A stretch of 64,000 bases of DNA from Megaustenia siamemsis (GCA_032433765.1 JAVIAB010000092.1:34510034-34574033), one strand, 5' to 3'; counted from the stretch's first letter, positions 9,844 to 24,000 are shown. Made by a program: numbers and translations. Notes: generated from the sequence alone by a model not told the origin.

Positions 9844-12127
9844 GTAATATTGGTAGCACGCTTATAGTTGTTTACTCATTCAGCCCTTTGTGACTGTCAC
9901 TAATGTAGTATCACATAGATAAAGAATAGGTACACAAATGTGAAGTGAGGTTGTGGATAAATTTAGGGATCATTTTTCCAAGTACTTTGTACCTACTTCA
10001 GTGTTGTTTTTTTTTAAATTTCTTTTCTCATGCTATGTATCGAAAAAGAGAATGAGATTTTAACTTGGGGGGCTGATTGGTCTCGAGGCAAGTCGCTGGT
10101 CTCGGGACAAAGAGGTTAAAAGTTGAAATCCCGATTTCACCAGTTTGGATTGTTGTTTGTGATTTCTCTCTGCGGCAACTACCCCTGGTCTCAGCAGCGA
10201 GGTCAGACTTTAAACGTTAATTACTCAACGACGGAAAAAGTATGATTACCTCAGAAGACTGCGTTAATTTGCCTAAACGGCGAGGGAAGCCTGTACACAC
10301 GACTGGCAGGGAAAATATGGTTTAACACGCAAAATTCAGTTCCTTGTATCTTGGGACCTCACAAAAGGTTAAAACTGACGAATGCAAAAAAGACGACAAA
10401 TTAATGCCTACCTCATTTGCTTTTTCGCAATCGAGGTGAGATAATAATTTGTGGTCTTTTCCTCTTCTGTGGACCTCTGCTAAGTCTAGTTGTTCATAGA
10501 GTATATCACTTGGTATGCAGCCACTATTTTAAGTGACCAAACCACTAATCTACGTTGATGAGCAGTGTGTAGATATTCGGGAGTCCTGTGAGAGTCATGG
10601 CAATCACTTTTGTCACGTTGTCCATCCAACTGATAGCTAGAATACAGCGCAGACATTACGCATGGAATGCATTTTGCCTTCTCTCCTGCTTTGCATAAGC
10701 TATCCATGATTCGCTGCCACACAGAAGGATACTAATGATGCAGGCATTGTAAACTGCGGCCTTTGTCAGTTTGCTGTTTTGCCAAAAATAGCCTAGAAAG
10801 TCGGTCGAAGGTGGTTGCAGCTTTAGCAATGCTAGTGTCAATTTTTGTGTTTAAAGATAGTTTGTCGTTGATGATGGACCCGCGGTCGTTTATGTCGTGT
10901 AAATTGTCAAATAGGCCAGCTTGCATGTTGCGCACATACCTGCAACCCAATCGTAGGTTACAATTTGTTATTGTTGATTTCTCTTGCATGGCGGGCGTGG
11001 AATGCAACAGTCTGCTATTCGAATTTTTCCTTATCCTCATACACCAAATCGGGAAAGCAGACCTTGGCGAGACTGTAGTTGCTAGGGACTGCCCATCTTT
11101 AGAGGGCGGTAGCAATCCAGGAAGTCGATATACTTTTCCCAACGTCGAAAGCAGCCCCTGGCGTCATGCCCTGCACTCAATTTGCATATTGACATATAGC
11201 GGTTGGCTACTGCTTCCCGTGTTGTGTTAACATCAAATGATGAAGCTGGAGTGTCCTCTCCAGGGCGTGACCTTGAGCAGCTAAAGAAAGAATTAAATTG
11301 TTACCCTTGCAACATGTTTCTTGTCTCCACGCAGCCGACAGATCTAACAGTGGAAGAACAGTCTGGTGCCAAATGCGTCCCATGAATTGTCTGTACAACG
11401 TTTAAATCAATACTGAACCGCCATAGGGACTCTATCTCCGTATTCTCCATCAGGGTTTACTACCGAAGTCTATTGCATGAACGGGTAATCCTGCTGGACA
11501 GTAGGAATTAATAATCGGAGTCGACTTTCTCAAAGTTCCGATTTTTATACTAAAGGCTAGCATCTATTCGAGGACGAGGTTATGGCGCCACCGACTCGAC
11601 GGTGACAACGGCATAGGTCATTTAATTGATTTGATAGAATTGGCTCCCCCCACGCAACTAATTCACCTCACCCTCTGTAATCAGCAATTAACGTAGTTCT
11701 GAAGTACGCTGTTTTTATGCTCTGTTCACAGCACACCTCTGTATCTAGACGCTGGCGATATTCTGAAAATATATCTTCTCTTCCGGGTTTGTCATACAAT
11801 TACTCTTTGTATTGTAAATCTTAAAAAAAGGGATGGTCGGGACAGATTTATTGTGTAACTAATTCAAGACGAATTATGTTATCTGCACTTTTCAGCGCGA
11901 TATCTATTTTCAGGTGGTAGAAAATGGAATTTAAAATGTGTAAAATATGACTATAGAGAATAAAGTACGGAGTTTTAAAATGTAGTTAACATTTTTTAAA
12001 AAAATTTAATATCAATATATAAATATTTGAAAATATTTTGTGCTTAGTGTTGTTGTTCAATCAATCTGCTAAAGACAGCTTGTTAGAACACACATTTAAC
12101 TTCCTAATAAGAATATTTTCTTGACAG
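9844..12127 (+). repeat. Inter-mucin intron, copy 1 (SINE plus LINE relic)
   Basis: This 2284-bp intron is homologous to four others in the window. A SINE-like element starts near 10066 (GGGGGGCTGATTGGTCTCGAG) and runs to about 10320. From about 10440 to 11400 a minus-strand LINE relic encodes degenerate reverse transcriptase end sequence: IDTSIAKAATTFDRL, AVYNACIISILLCGSESW and YAKQERRQ. The last 600 bp hold a TA-rich segment before the next acceptor. Short + strand ORFs, such as one at 10763-11230, are antisense shadows of the LINE. Confidence 0.75.
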
Positions 12128-14149
12128 AAACAACTACCACATCAAGCACAACAACAACAACAAAATCAAGCACATCAACAACACAAGGTTCAACAACCGC
12201 AAGCTCATCAACAACACCAGTTTCAACAACCTCAAGCACAAGAACAACACCAGTTTCAACAACCTCAAGCTCATCAACAACCCCTGTTTCAACAACCACA
12301 AGTACAGCAACAACAGCAGGTTCAACAACCTCAAGCACAGCAACAACACCAGGTTCATCAACTTCAAGCACATCAACAACAGCAGGTTCAACAACTTCAA
12401 GCACAGCAACAACACCCGGTTCAACAACCTCAAGCACAGCAATAACTCCGGGTTCAACAACCTCAAGCTCATCAACAACCCCAGGTTCAACAACCTTAAG
12501 AACAGCAACAACGTCAGGTTCAACAACCTCAAGCACAGCAATAACTCCGGGTTCAACAACCTCAAGCTCATCAACAACACCAGGTTCAACAACCCTAAGA
12601 ACAGCAACAACACCAGGATTAACAACCTCAAGCACAGCAACAACACCAGGTTCAACAACCTCAAGCACATCAATAACACAAGGATCAACAACCTCAAGCA
12701 CATCAACAACACCAGGTTCAACAACCTCAAGCACAGCAACAACACCAAGTTCAACAACCTCAAGCACATCAACAACCCCAGGTTCAACAACCACAATCAC
12801 ATCAACAACCCCAGGTTCAATAACCACAAGCACATCAACAACACCAGGATCAACAACCTCAAGCACATCAACAACACAAGGATCAACAACCTCTAGCTCA
12901 ACAACAACACTAGGTTCAACAACCTCAAGCACAGCAACAACACCAAGTTCAACAACCTCAAGCACATCAACAACCCCAGGTTCAACAACCACAATCACAT
13001 CAACAACACCAGGATCAACAACCTCAAGCAAAGCAACAACACCATTTTTAACAACCTCAAGCACATCAACAACATCGGGTTCATCAACCTCAAGCACTTC
13101 AACAACACCAGGATCAACAACCTCAAGCTCATCAACAACCTCAGGTTCAACAACCCCAAGCACATCAACAATCTCAGGTTCAACAACCACTAGCGCATCA
13201 ACAACACCAGGATCAACAACCTCAATCACATCAATAACACCAGGATCAACAACATCAAGCACATCAATAACACAAGGTTCAACAACCTCAAGCTCATCAA
13301 CAACACCAGGATCAATAACCTCAAGCACAGCAACAACACCAGGTTCAACAACCTCAAGCACATCAACAACACCAGGTTTAACAACCTCAAGCACAGCAAC
13401 AACACCCGGTTTAACAACCTCAAGCACAGCAACAACCTCAAGCACGTCAACAACATCAGGATCAACAACATCAAGCACATCAACAACAATAGGATCAACA
13501 ACCTCAAGCTCATCAACAACACCAGGATCAATAACCTCAAGCACAGCGACAACACCAGGTTCAACAACCTCAAGCACATCAACAACACCAGCTTTAACAA
13601 CCTCAAACACAGCAACAACACCCGGTTTAACAACCTCAAGCACAGCAACAACACTAGGTTCAACAACCTCAATCACATCAACAACACCAGGATCAACAAC
13701 CTCAAGATCATCAACAACCTCAGGTTCAACAACCTCTAGCACATCAACAACACCAGGTTTAACAACCTCAATCACATCAACAACACCAGGTTTAACAACC
13801 TCAAGCACAGCAACAACACCAAGATCAACAACATCACGGAGCTCAACTGAGACACCAAGCACATATGAAACCCCAAGCACACCAGAAACCCCAAGCTTTC
13901 CAGAGGCTCCAAGCTCAACTGAAGTCCCAAGCACACCAGAAACACCAAGTACACCTGAATCTCCAAGCACACCTATAACTCCAAGCTCACCTCAAGTGCC
14001 CAGTACGCCAAAAACACCCAGCACTCCACGTACTCCTAGCACAAAAACAACCCCCAGCACAACAACCCTAAGCGTAACAACCGCCCCTGGCACATCAACA
14101 ACCCTAGGAACATCATCAACCGTCAGCACATCAACAACCCCAGGCTCAG
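12128..14149 (+). CDS. Mucin exon E2, unit 1, intact
   Basis: This 2022-bp exon (674 codons, phase 1-1) lies between cttgacag and g|gtaata. It starts ETTTTSSTTTTTKSS, then has about fifty 11-residue repeats (33 bp each) with consensus [11 protein letters not shown] and variants [20 protein letters not shown] and TTPVSTTSS. From about 13846 the composition changes to a Pro/Glu-rich tail with PSTPET-type steps, then [11 protein letters not shown]. There is no cysteine or hydrophobic segment, so it is a pure spacer of mucin type, probably extracellular and heavily O-glycosylated. The reading frame is open throughout. The complementary strand is also open because of the repeat and is not a gene. 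Confidence 0.78.
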
Positions 14150-16435
14150 GTAATATTGGTAGCTTGCTTATAGTTGTTTACTCATTCAGCCCTTTGTGAC
14201 TGTCACTAATGTAGTATCACATAGATAAAGAATAGGTACACAAATGTGAAGTGAGGTTGTGGATAAATTTAGGGATCATTTTTCCAAGTACTTTGTACCT
14301 ACTTCAGTGTTGTTTTTTTTAAATTTCTTTTCTCATGCTATGTATCGAAAAAGAGAATGAGATGTTAACTTGGGGGGCTGATTGGTCTCGAGGCAAGTCG
14401 CTGGTCTCGGGACAAAGAGTTTAAAAGTTGAAATCCCGATTTCACCAGTTTGGATTGTTGTTTGTGATTTCTCTCTGCGGCAACTACCCCTGGTCTCAGC
14501 AGCGAGGTCAGACTTTAAACGTTAATTACTCAACGACGGAAAAAGTATGAATACCTCAGAAGACTGCGTTAATTTGCCTAAACGGCGAGGGAAGCCTGTA
14601 CACACGACTGGCAGGGAAAATATGGTTTAACACGCAAAATTCAGTTCCTTGTATCTTGGGACCTCACAAGAGGTTAAAACTGACGAATGCAAAAAAGACG
14701 ACAAATTAATGCCTACCTCATTTGCTTTTTCGCAATCAAGGTGAGATAATAATTTGTGGTCTTTTCCTCTTCTGTGGACCTCTGCTAAGTCTAGTTGTTC
14801 ATAGAGTATATCACTTGGTATGCAGCCACTATTTTAAGTGACCAAACCACTAATCTACGTTGATGAGCAGTGTGTAGATATTCGGGAGTCCTGTGAGAGT
14901 CATGGCAATCACTTTTGTCACGTTGTCCATCCAACTGATAGCTAGAATACAGCGCAGACATTACGCATGGAATGCTTTTGCCTTCTCTCCTGCTTTGCAT
15001 AAGCTATCCATGATTCGCTGCCACACAGAAGGATACTAATGATGCAGGCATTGTAAACTACGGCCTTTGTCAGTTTGCTGTTTTGCCAAAAATAGCCTAG
15101 AAAGTCGGTCGAAGGTGGTTGCAGCTTTAGCAATGCTAGTGTCAATTTTTGTGTTTAAAGATAGTTTGTCGTTGATGATGGACCCGCGGTCGTTTATGTC
15201 GTGTAAATTGTCAAATAGGCCAGCTTGCATGTTGCGCACATACCTGCAACACAATCGTAGGTTACAATTTGTTATTGTTGATTTCTCTTGCATGGCGGGC
15301 GTGGAATGCAACAGTCTGCTATTCGAATTTTCCCTTATCCTCATACACCAAATCGGGAAAGCAGACCTTGGCGAGACTGTAGTTGCTAGGGACTGCCCAT
15401 CTTTAGAGGGCGGTAGCAATCCAGGAAGTCGATATACTTTTCCCAACGTTGAAAGCAGCCCCGGGCGTCGTGCCCTGCACTCAATTTGCATATTGACTTA
15501 TAGCGGTTGGCTACTGCTTCCCGTGTTGTGTTAACATCAAATGATGAAGCTGGAGTGTCCTCTCCAGGGCGTGACCTTGAGCAGCTAAAGAAAGAATTAA
15601 ATTGTTACCCTTGCAACATGTTTCTTGTCTCCACGCAGCCGACAGATCTAACAGTGGAAGAACAGTCTGGTGCCAAATGCGTCCCATGAATTGTCTGTAC
15701 AACGTTTAAATCAATACTGAACCGCCTTAGGGACTCTATCTCCGATTTTCCATCAGGGTTTACTACCGAAGTCTATTGCATGAACGGGTAAGCCTGCTGG
15801 ACAGTAGGAATTAATAATCGGAGTCGACTTCTCCTAGATGAGTTCCGATTTTTATACTAAAGGCTAGCATCTATTCGAGGACGAGGTTATGGCGCCACCG
15901 ACTCGACGGTGACAACGGCATAGGTCATTTAATTGATTTGATAGAATTGGCTCCCCCACGCAACTAATTCACCTCACCCTCTGTAATCAGCAATTAACGT
16001 AGTTCTGAAGTACGCTGCTTTTTATGCTCTGTTCACAGCACACCTCTGTATCTAGACGCTGGCGATATTCTGAAAATATATCTTCTCTTCCGGGTTTGTC
16101 ATACAATTACTCTTTGTATTGTAAATCTTAAAAAAAGGGATGGTCGGGACAGATTTATTGTGTAACTAATTCAAGACGAATTATGTTATCTGCACTTTTC
16201 AGCGCGATATCTATTTTCAGGTGGTAGAAAATGGAATTTAAAATGTGTAAAATATGACTATAGAGAATAAAGTACGGAGTTTTAAAATGTAGTTAACATT
16301 TTTAAAAAAAAATTTAATATCAATATATAAATATTTGAAAATATTTTGTGCTTAGTGTTGTTGTTCAATCAATCTGCTAAAGACAGCTTGTTAGAACACA
16401 CATTTAACTTCCTAATAAGAATATTTTCTTGACAG
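14150..16435 (+). repeat. Inter-mucin intron, copy 2
   Basis: Homologous to 9844-12127 with scattered substitutions and small indels (for example GGGCGTCGTGCC near 15470 where copy 1 has TGGCGTCATGCC). It contains the same SINE from about 14372 and the same minus-strand LINE relic at about 14745-15700, which shows that both elements inserted before this intron was duplicated. Confidence 0.78.
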
Positions 16436-18457
16436 AAACAACTACCACATCAAGCACAACAACAACAACAAAATCAAGCACATCAACAACACAAGGTTCA
16501 ACAACCGCAAGCTCATCAACAACACCAGTTTCAACAACCTCAAGCACAAGAACAACACCAGTTTCAACAACCTCAAGCTCATCAACAACCCCTGTTTCAA
16601 CAACCACAAGTACAGCAACAACAGCAGGTTCAACAACCTCAAGCACAGCAACAACACCAGGTTCATCAACTTCAAGCACATCAACAACAGCAGGTTCAAC
16701 AACTTCAAGAACAGCAACAACACCCGGTTCAACAACCTCAAGCACAGCAATAACTCCGGGTTCAACAACCTCAAGCTCATCAACAACCCCAGGTTCAACA
16801 ACCTTAAGAACAGCAACAACGTCAGGTTCAACAACCTCAAGCACAGCAATAACTCCGGGTTCAACAACCTCAAGCTCATCAACAACACCAGGTTCAACAA
16901 CCCTAAGAACAGCAACAACACCAGGATTAACAACCTCAAGCACAGCAACAACACCAGGTTCAACAACCTCAAGCACATCAATAACACAAGGATCAACAAC
17001 CTCAAGCACATCAACAACACCAGGTTCAACAACCTCAAGCACAGCAACAACACCAAGTTCAACAACCTCAAGCACATCAACAACCCCAGGTTCAACAACC
17101 ACAATCACATCAACAACCCCAGGTTCAATAACCACAAGCACATCAACAACACCAGGATCAACAACCTCAAGCACATCAACAACACAAGGATCAACAACCT
17201 CTAGCTCAACAACAACACTAGGTTCAACAACCTCAAGCACAGCAACAACACCAAGTTCAACAACCTCAAGCACATCAACAACCCCAGGTTCAACAACCAC
17301 AATCACATCAACAACACCAGGATCAACAACCTCAAGCAAAGCAACAACACCATTTTTAACAACCTCAAGCACATCAACAACATCGGGTTCATCAACCTCA
17401 AGCACTTCAACAACACCAGGATCAACAACCTCAAGCTCATCAACAACCTCAGGTTCAACAACCCCAAGCACATCAACAATCTCAGGTTCAACAACCACTA
17501 GCGCATCAACAACACCAGGATCAACAACCTCAATCACATCAATAACACCAGGATCAACAACATCAAGCACATCAATAACACAAGGTTCAACAACCTCAAG
17601 CTCATCAACAACACCAGGATCAATAACCTCAAGCACAGCAACAACACCAGGTTCAACAACCTCAAGCACATCAACAACACCAGGTTTAACAACCTCAAGC
17701 ACAGCAACAACACCCGGTTTAACAACCTCAAGCACAGCAACAACCTCAAGCACGTCAACAACATCAGGATCAACAACATCAAGCACATCAACAACAATAG
17801 GATCAACAACCTCAAGCTCATCAACAACACCAGGATCAATAACCTCAAGCACAGCGACAACACCAGGTTCAACAACCTCAAGCACATCAACAACACCAGC
17901 TTTAACAACCTCAAGCACAGCAACAACACCCGGTTTAACAACCTCAAGCACAGCAACAACACTAGGTTCAACAACCTCAATCACATCAACAACACCAGGA
18001 TCAACAACCTCAAGATCATCAACAACCTCAGGTTCAACAACCTCTAGCACATCAACAACACCAGGTTTAACAACCTCAATCACATCAACAACACCAGGTT
18101 TAACAACCTCAAGCACAGCAACAACACCAAGATCAACAACATCACGGAGCTCAACTGAGACACCAAGCACATATGAAACCCCAAGCACACCAGAAACCCC
18201 AAGCTTTCCAGAGGCTCCAAGCTCAACTGAAGTCCCAAGCACACCAGAAACACCAAGTACACCTGAATCTCCAAGCACACCTATAACTCCAAGCTCACCT
18301 CAAGTGCCCAGTACGCCAAAAACACCCAGCACTCCACGTACTCCTAGCACAAAAACAACCCCCAGCACAACAACCCTAAGCGTAACAACCGCCCCTGGCA
18401 CATCAACAACCCTAGGAACATCATCAACCGTCAGCACATCAACAACCCCAGGCTCAG
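16436..18457 (+). CDS. Mucin exon E3, unit 1, intact
   Basis: Also 2022 bp, and almost identical to E2. In the translation I find only two replacements, a Ser to Arg in an early AGSTTSxTATT repeat and an Asn to Ser in a later TTSxTATTPGL repeat. The start ETTTTSS, the repeat register and the PSTPET tail are all the same, and splice sites and phase match. E2 plus its intron and E3 plus its intron are therefore a very recent 4.3-kb tandem duplication. This exon adds a second equal-length mucin block to the protein if both are spliced in. Confidence 0.78.
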
Positions 18458-20748
18458 GTAATATTGGTAGCTTGCTTATAGTTGTTTACTCATTCAGCCC
18501 TTTGTGACTGTCACTAATGTAGTATCACATAGATAAAGAATAGGTACACAAATGTGAAGTGAGGTTGTGGATAAATTTAGGGATCATTTTTCCAAGTACT
18601 TTGTACCTACTTCAGTGTTGTTGTTTTTTTTAAATTTCTTTTCTCATGCTATGTATCGAAAAAGAGAATGAGATGTTAACTTGGGGGGCTGATTGGTCTC
18701 GAGGCAAGTCGCTGGTCTCGGGACAAAGAGTTTAAAAGTTGAAATCCCGATTTCACCAGTTTGGATTGTTGTTTGTGATTTCTCTCTGCGGCAACTACCC
18801 CTGGTCTCAGCAGCGAGGTCAGACTTTAAACGTTAATTACTCAACGACGGAAAAAGTATGAATACCTCAGAAGACTGCGTTAATTTGCCTAAACGGCGAG
18901 GGAAGCCTGTACACACGACTGGCAGGGAAAATATGGTTTAACACGCAAAATTCAGTTCCTTGTATCTTGGGACCTCACAAGAGGTTAAAACTGACGAATG
19001 CAAAAAAGACGACAAATTAATGCCTACCTCATTTGCTTTTTCGCAATCAAGGTGAGATAATAATTTGTGGTCTTTTCCTCTTCTGTGGACCTCTGCTAAG
19101 TCTAGTTGTTCATAGAGTATATCACTTGGTATGCAGCCACTATTTTAAGTGACCAAACCACTAATCTACGTTGATGAGCAGTGTGTAGATATTCGGGAGT
19201 CCTGTGAGAGTCATGGCAATCACTTTTGTCACGTTGTCCATCCAACTGATAGCTAGAATACAGCGCAGACATTACGCATGGAATGCCTTTTGCCTTCTCT
19301 CCTGCTTTGCATAAGCTATCCATGATTCGCTGCCACACAGAAGGATACTAATGATGCAGGCATTGTAAACTACGGCCTTTGTCAGTTTGCTGTTTTGCCA
19401 AAAATAGCCTAGAAAGTCGGTCGAAGGTGGTTGCAGCTTTAGCAATGCTAGTGTCAATTTTTGTGTTTAAAGATAGTTTGTCGTTGATGATGGACCCGCG
19501 GTCGTTTATGTCGTGTAAATTGTCAAATAGGCCAGCTTGCATGTTGCGCGCATACCTGCAACACAATCGTAGGTTACAATTTGTTATTGTTGATTTCTCT
19601 TGCATGGCGGGCGTGGAATGCAACAGTCTGCTATTCGAATTTTCCCTTATCCTCATACACCAAATCGGGAAAGCAGACCTTGGCGAGACTGTAGTTGCTA
19701 GGGACTGCCCATCTTTAGAGGGCGGTAGCAATCCAGGAAGTCGATATACTTTTCCCAACGTTGAAAGCAGCCCCGGGCGTCGTGCCCTGCACTCAATTTG
19801 CAGATTGACTTATAGCGGTTGGCTACTGCTTCCCGTGTTGTGTTAACATCAAATGATGAAGCTGGAGTGTCCTCTCCAGGGCGTGACCTTGAGCAGCTAA
19901 AGAAAGAGTTAAATTGTTACCCTTGCAACATATTTCTTGTCTCCACGCAGCCGACAGATCTAACAGTGGAAGAACAGTCTGGTGCCAAATGCGTCCCATG
20001 AATTGTCTGTACAACGTTTAAATCAATACTGAACCGCCTTAGGGACTCCATCTCCGGATTTTCCATCAGGGTTTACTACCGAAGTCTATTGCATGAACGG
20101 GTAAGCCTGCTGGACAGTAGGAATTAATAATCGGAGTCGACCTTCTCCTAGATGAGTTCCGATTTTTATACTAAAGGCTAGCATCTATTCGAGGACGAGG
20201 TTATGGCGCCACCGACTCGACGGTGACAACGGCATAGGTCATTTAATTGATTTGATAGAATTGGCTCCCCCACGCAACTAATTCACCTCACCCTCTGTAA
20301 TCAGCAATTAACGTAGTTCTGAAGTACGCTGCTTTTTATGCTCTGTTCACAGCACACCTCTGTATCTAGACGCTGGTGATATTCTGAAAATATATCTTCT
20401 CTTCCGGGTTTGTCATACAATTACTCTTTGTATTGTAAATTTTAAAAAAAGGGATGGTCGGGACAGATTTATTGTGTAACTAATTCAAGACGAATTATGT
20501 TATCTGCACTTTTCAGCGCGATATCTATTTTCAGGTGGTAGAAAATGGAATTTAAAATGTGTAAAATATGACTACAGAGAATAAAGTACGGAGTTTTAAA
20601 ATGTAGTTAACATTTTAAAAAAAAATTTAATATCAATATATAAATATTTGAAAATATTTTGTGCTTAGTGTTGTTGTTCAATCAATCTGCTAAAGACAGC
20701 TTGTTAGAACACACATTTAACTTCCTAATAAGAATATTTTCTTGACAG
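18458..20748 (+). repeat. Inter-mucin intron, copy 3
   Basis: Homologous to copies 1 and 2 (2291 bp). The SINE starts near 18680 and the LINE relic spans about 19055-20015. Copy 3 has private changes, for example GCGCGCATACC near 19546 in place of GCGCACATACC, and CAGATTGACTT near 19801. Confidence 0.78.
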
Positions 20749-22964
20749 AAACAACTACCACATCAAGCACAACAACAACAACAAAATCAAGCACATCAAC
20801 AACACAAGGTTCAACAACCGCAAACTCATCAACAACACCAGTTTCAACAACCTCAAGCACAAGAACAACACCAGTTTCAACAACCTCAAGCTCATCAACA
20901 ACCCCTGTTTCAACAACCACAAGTGCAGCAACAACAGCAGGTTCAACAACCTCAAGCACAGCAACAACAGAAGGTTCATCAACTTCAAGCACATCAACAA
21001 CACCAGGTTCAACAACCTCAAGCACAGCAACATCACCCGGTTCAACAACTTCAAGCACAGCAATAACTCCGGGTTCAACAACCGCAAGCTCATCAACAAC
21101 ATCAGTTTCAACAACCTCAAGCACAAGAACAACACCAGTTTCAACAACCTCAAGCACAAGAACAACACCAGTTTCAACAACCTCAAGCTCATCAACAACC
21201 CCGTTTCAACAACCACAAGTACAGCAACAACAGCAGGTTCAACAACCTCAAGCACAGCAACAACACCAGGTTCATCAACTTCAAGCACATCAACAACACC
21301 AGGTTCAACAACTTCAAGCACAGCAACAACACCCGGTTCAACAACCTCAAGCACAGCAATAACTCCGGGTTCAACAACCTCAAGCTCATCAACAACCCAA
21401 GGTTCAACAACCTTAAGAACAGTAACGTCGTCAGGTTCAACAACCACAAGCACAGCAACAACACCAGGTTCAACAACCTCAAGCACATCAATAACACAAG
21501 GATCAACAACCTCAAGCACAGCAACAACACCAAGTTCAACAACCTCAAGCACATCAACAACCCCAGGTTCAACAACCACAATCACATCAACAACCCCAGG
21601 TTCAACAACCACAAGCACATCAACAACACCAGGATCAACAACCTCAAGCACATCAACAACACAAGGATCAACAACCTCAAGCTCAACAACAACACTAGGT
21701 TCAACAACCTCAAGCACAGAAACAACACCAAGTTCAACAACCTCAAGCACATCAACAACCGCAGGTTCAACAACCACAATCACATCAACAACACAAGGAT
21801 CAACAACCTCAAGCAAAGGAACAACACCATTTTTAACAACCTCAAGCACATCAACAACATCGGGTTCATCAACCTCAAGCACTTCAACAACACCAGAATC
21901 AACAACATCAAGCACATCAACAACACCAGGATCAACAACATCAAGCTCATCTGCAACACCAGGATCAACAACCTCAAGCTCATCAACAACCTCAGGTTCA
22001 ACAACCCCAAGCACATCAACAACCTCAGGTTCAACAACCACAAGCACATCAACAACACCAGGATCAACAACCTCAATCACATCAAAAACACCAGGATCAA
22101 CAACGTCAAGCTCATCAACAACCTCAGGTTCAACAACCCCAAGCACATCAACAATCTCAGGTTCAACAACCTCTAGCACATCAACAACACCAGGATCAAC
22201 AACATCAAGCACATCAACAACACAAGGTTCAACAACCTCAAGCTCATCAACAACACCAGGATCAATAACCTCAAGCACAGCAACAACACCAGGTTCAATA
22301 ACCTCAAGCACATCAACAACACCAGGTTCAACAACCTCAAGCACATCAACAACACCAGGTTTAACAACCTCAAGCACATCAACAACACCCGGTTTAACAA
22401 CCTCAAGCACAGCAACAACACTAGGTTCAACAACCTCAAGCACATCAACAACATCAGGATTAACAACATCAAGCACATCAACAACACTAGGATCAACAAC
22501 CTCAAGCTCATCAAGAACACCAGTTTCAACAACCTCAATCACAGCAACAACACTAGGATCAACAACCTCAAGCACAGCAACAACACTAGGTTCAACAACC
22601 TCAAGCACATCAACAACATCAGGATCAACAACACCAGTTTTAACAACCTCAAGCACAGCAACAACACTAGGTTCAACAACCTCAAGCGCATCAACAACAC
22701 CAGGTTTAACAACCTTTAGCACAGCAACAACACTAGGTTCAACAACACCAAGCATATCACCAACCCTAAGTTCAGCATCCCCAAGAACATCTACAACACC
22801 AGGTTCAACAACCCTAAGCACATCAACAACCCCAGGTTCTACAATCTCAAGCGCAACAGCAACCCCGAGCACATCTGCAACTCCAACCACATCAGCAACA
22901 CCAAGTACATCAACAATCCCAAGCCAATCAACAACCCCTAGCATATCAACAACCTCAAGTGCAG
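20749..22964 (+). CDS. Terminal mucin exon E4, unit 1, with a one-base frameshift
   Basis: Acceptor cttgacag, donor g|gtgatt. The exon opens like E2 but has a different body, with a repeated TTPVSTTSSTR block, and a different end without the PSTPET tail (TPSISPTLSSA, then TPSTSATPTTSATPS and STTSSAG). Its length is 2216 bp, one short of a multiple of three. At about 21201 one T is missing (AACCCCGTTTC against AACCCCTGTTTC elsewhere), after which the frame becomes Gln-rich and stops near 21360. The homologous exon in unit 2 is fully open. Skipping this phase 1-1 exon would keep frame. A sequencing or assembly error remains possible. Confidence 0.62.
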
Positions 22965-24000
22965 GTGATTTTCGAATCTTAATATATGTAATAATAATAA
23001 TAGTATAATAATACTTGTATTATTATGCATCTCTTTGTGACAGACAGTAATATAACATCACATGAATGATGATAGATATGGTTATAGTATGCCCCCGTAT
23101 CTGTGTAAACGATGGTCATACGAGGCCTACTCCAGTATAATCACCCGAATTAATATCTCATCTCCCAAACAAAGAAAAGTAGCAGCAGTCCACATAATAT
23201 AAATTATGTGAATACCTTCATCTGTTCCCCGTGATACGATATCTTCATTCATTGTAAGCAATCGGAATATCGAAACACGATCAAAACGGATGAAAAGCAC
23301 AGCTCACGGTGGGCACAGAGCATTTAACTCAGTAGCTCCGGTATGAAGCCGGAATTGGCATTTGAGGAATCTGCAACAAGGAACAATTTTAAGACACAGC
23401 CTCTAGCGTTCCCTGTCGCCTATCCACCATATTGAACGGGAGTCCAGCACATGAATGAACAATTGGAATAAAAATGAGGAGAGCGATTGTGGTTAAATTT
23501 AGGGATGACACCATGTATTTTGAGCCTGCTATGTGATGCTTAACTTTTAATTTCTCCTAATGTTATGCAACAATGAAGAGAATGAGGCGTTAACTTTAAT
23601 TTATTTACACAAAATCTAATTTATAATTATATATATATATTTATATATATTCTACGTACATTATGCATATGTTTAAATATAAAATGAAAGGAACCATTTT
23701 ATACATATATTAGCAGCAGGAGAAAATGCGATCATTAGAAATGAATTCCATCGACCAAGTTTATCAGCCTTTTGGTTTCTTGGCATTAAGTGGAAAATGT
23801 AAGTGGTTAGATCATGATTCATATGTTTCTATCTCCTGCTTCATTTCAACTGGAAAGTTAACAATATGTTGAGTTTGCAATGGAAGTCACTGGTCTATAG
23901 AAAACTCTGTCTTCTCCCGCGCTCTGATGACAAATATGCTTCTTATAAGGGCTTAATGAACGTTTGCTCTTGAAAACTAACTAATTAATACAAATCATCA
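22965..24000 (+). other. Intron after E4, first part
   Basis: The start (22985-23620) is distantly homologous to the start of the inter-mucin introns: CTTTGTGACAGACAGTAATATAA aligns with CTTTGTGACTGTCACTAATGTAG, and a GTTAACTT stretch appears near 23594 just where the SINE sits in the other introns. The SINE and LINE are absent here. A short TA repeat lies at 23625-23650. No exon is seen. Confidence 0.5.

Noticed and set aside
10763..11230. 155-codon + strand ORF present in each inter-mucin intron
   Set aside because: Antisense to the LINE reverse transcriptase relic. It has no splice context and no family.
8564..23000. CRISPR-like or satellite array
   Set aside because: The 33-bp repeats are contiguous, variable and coding, with no unique spacers.
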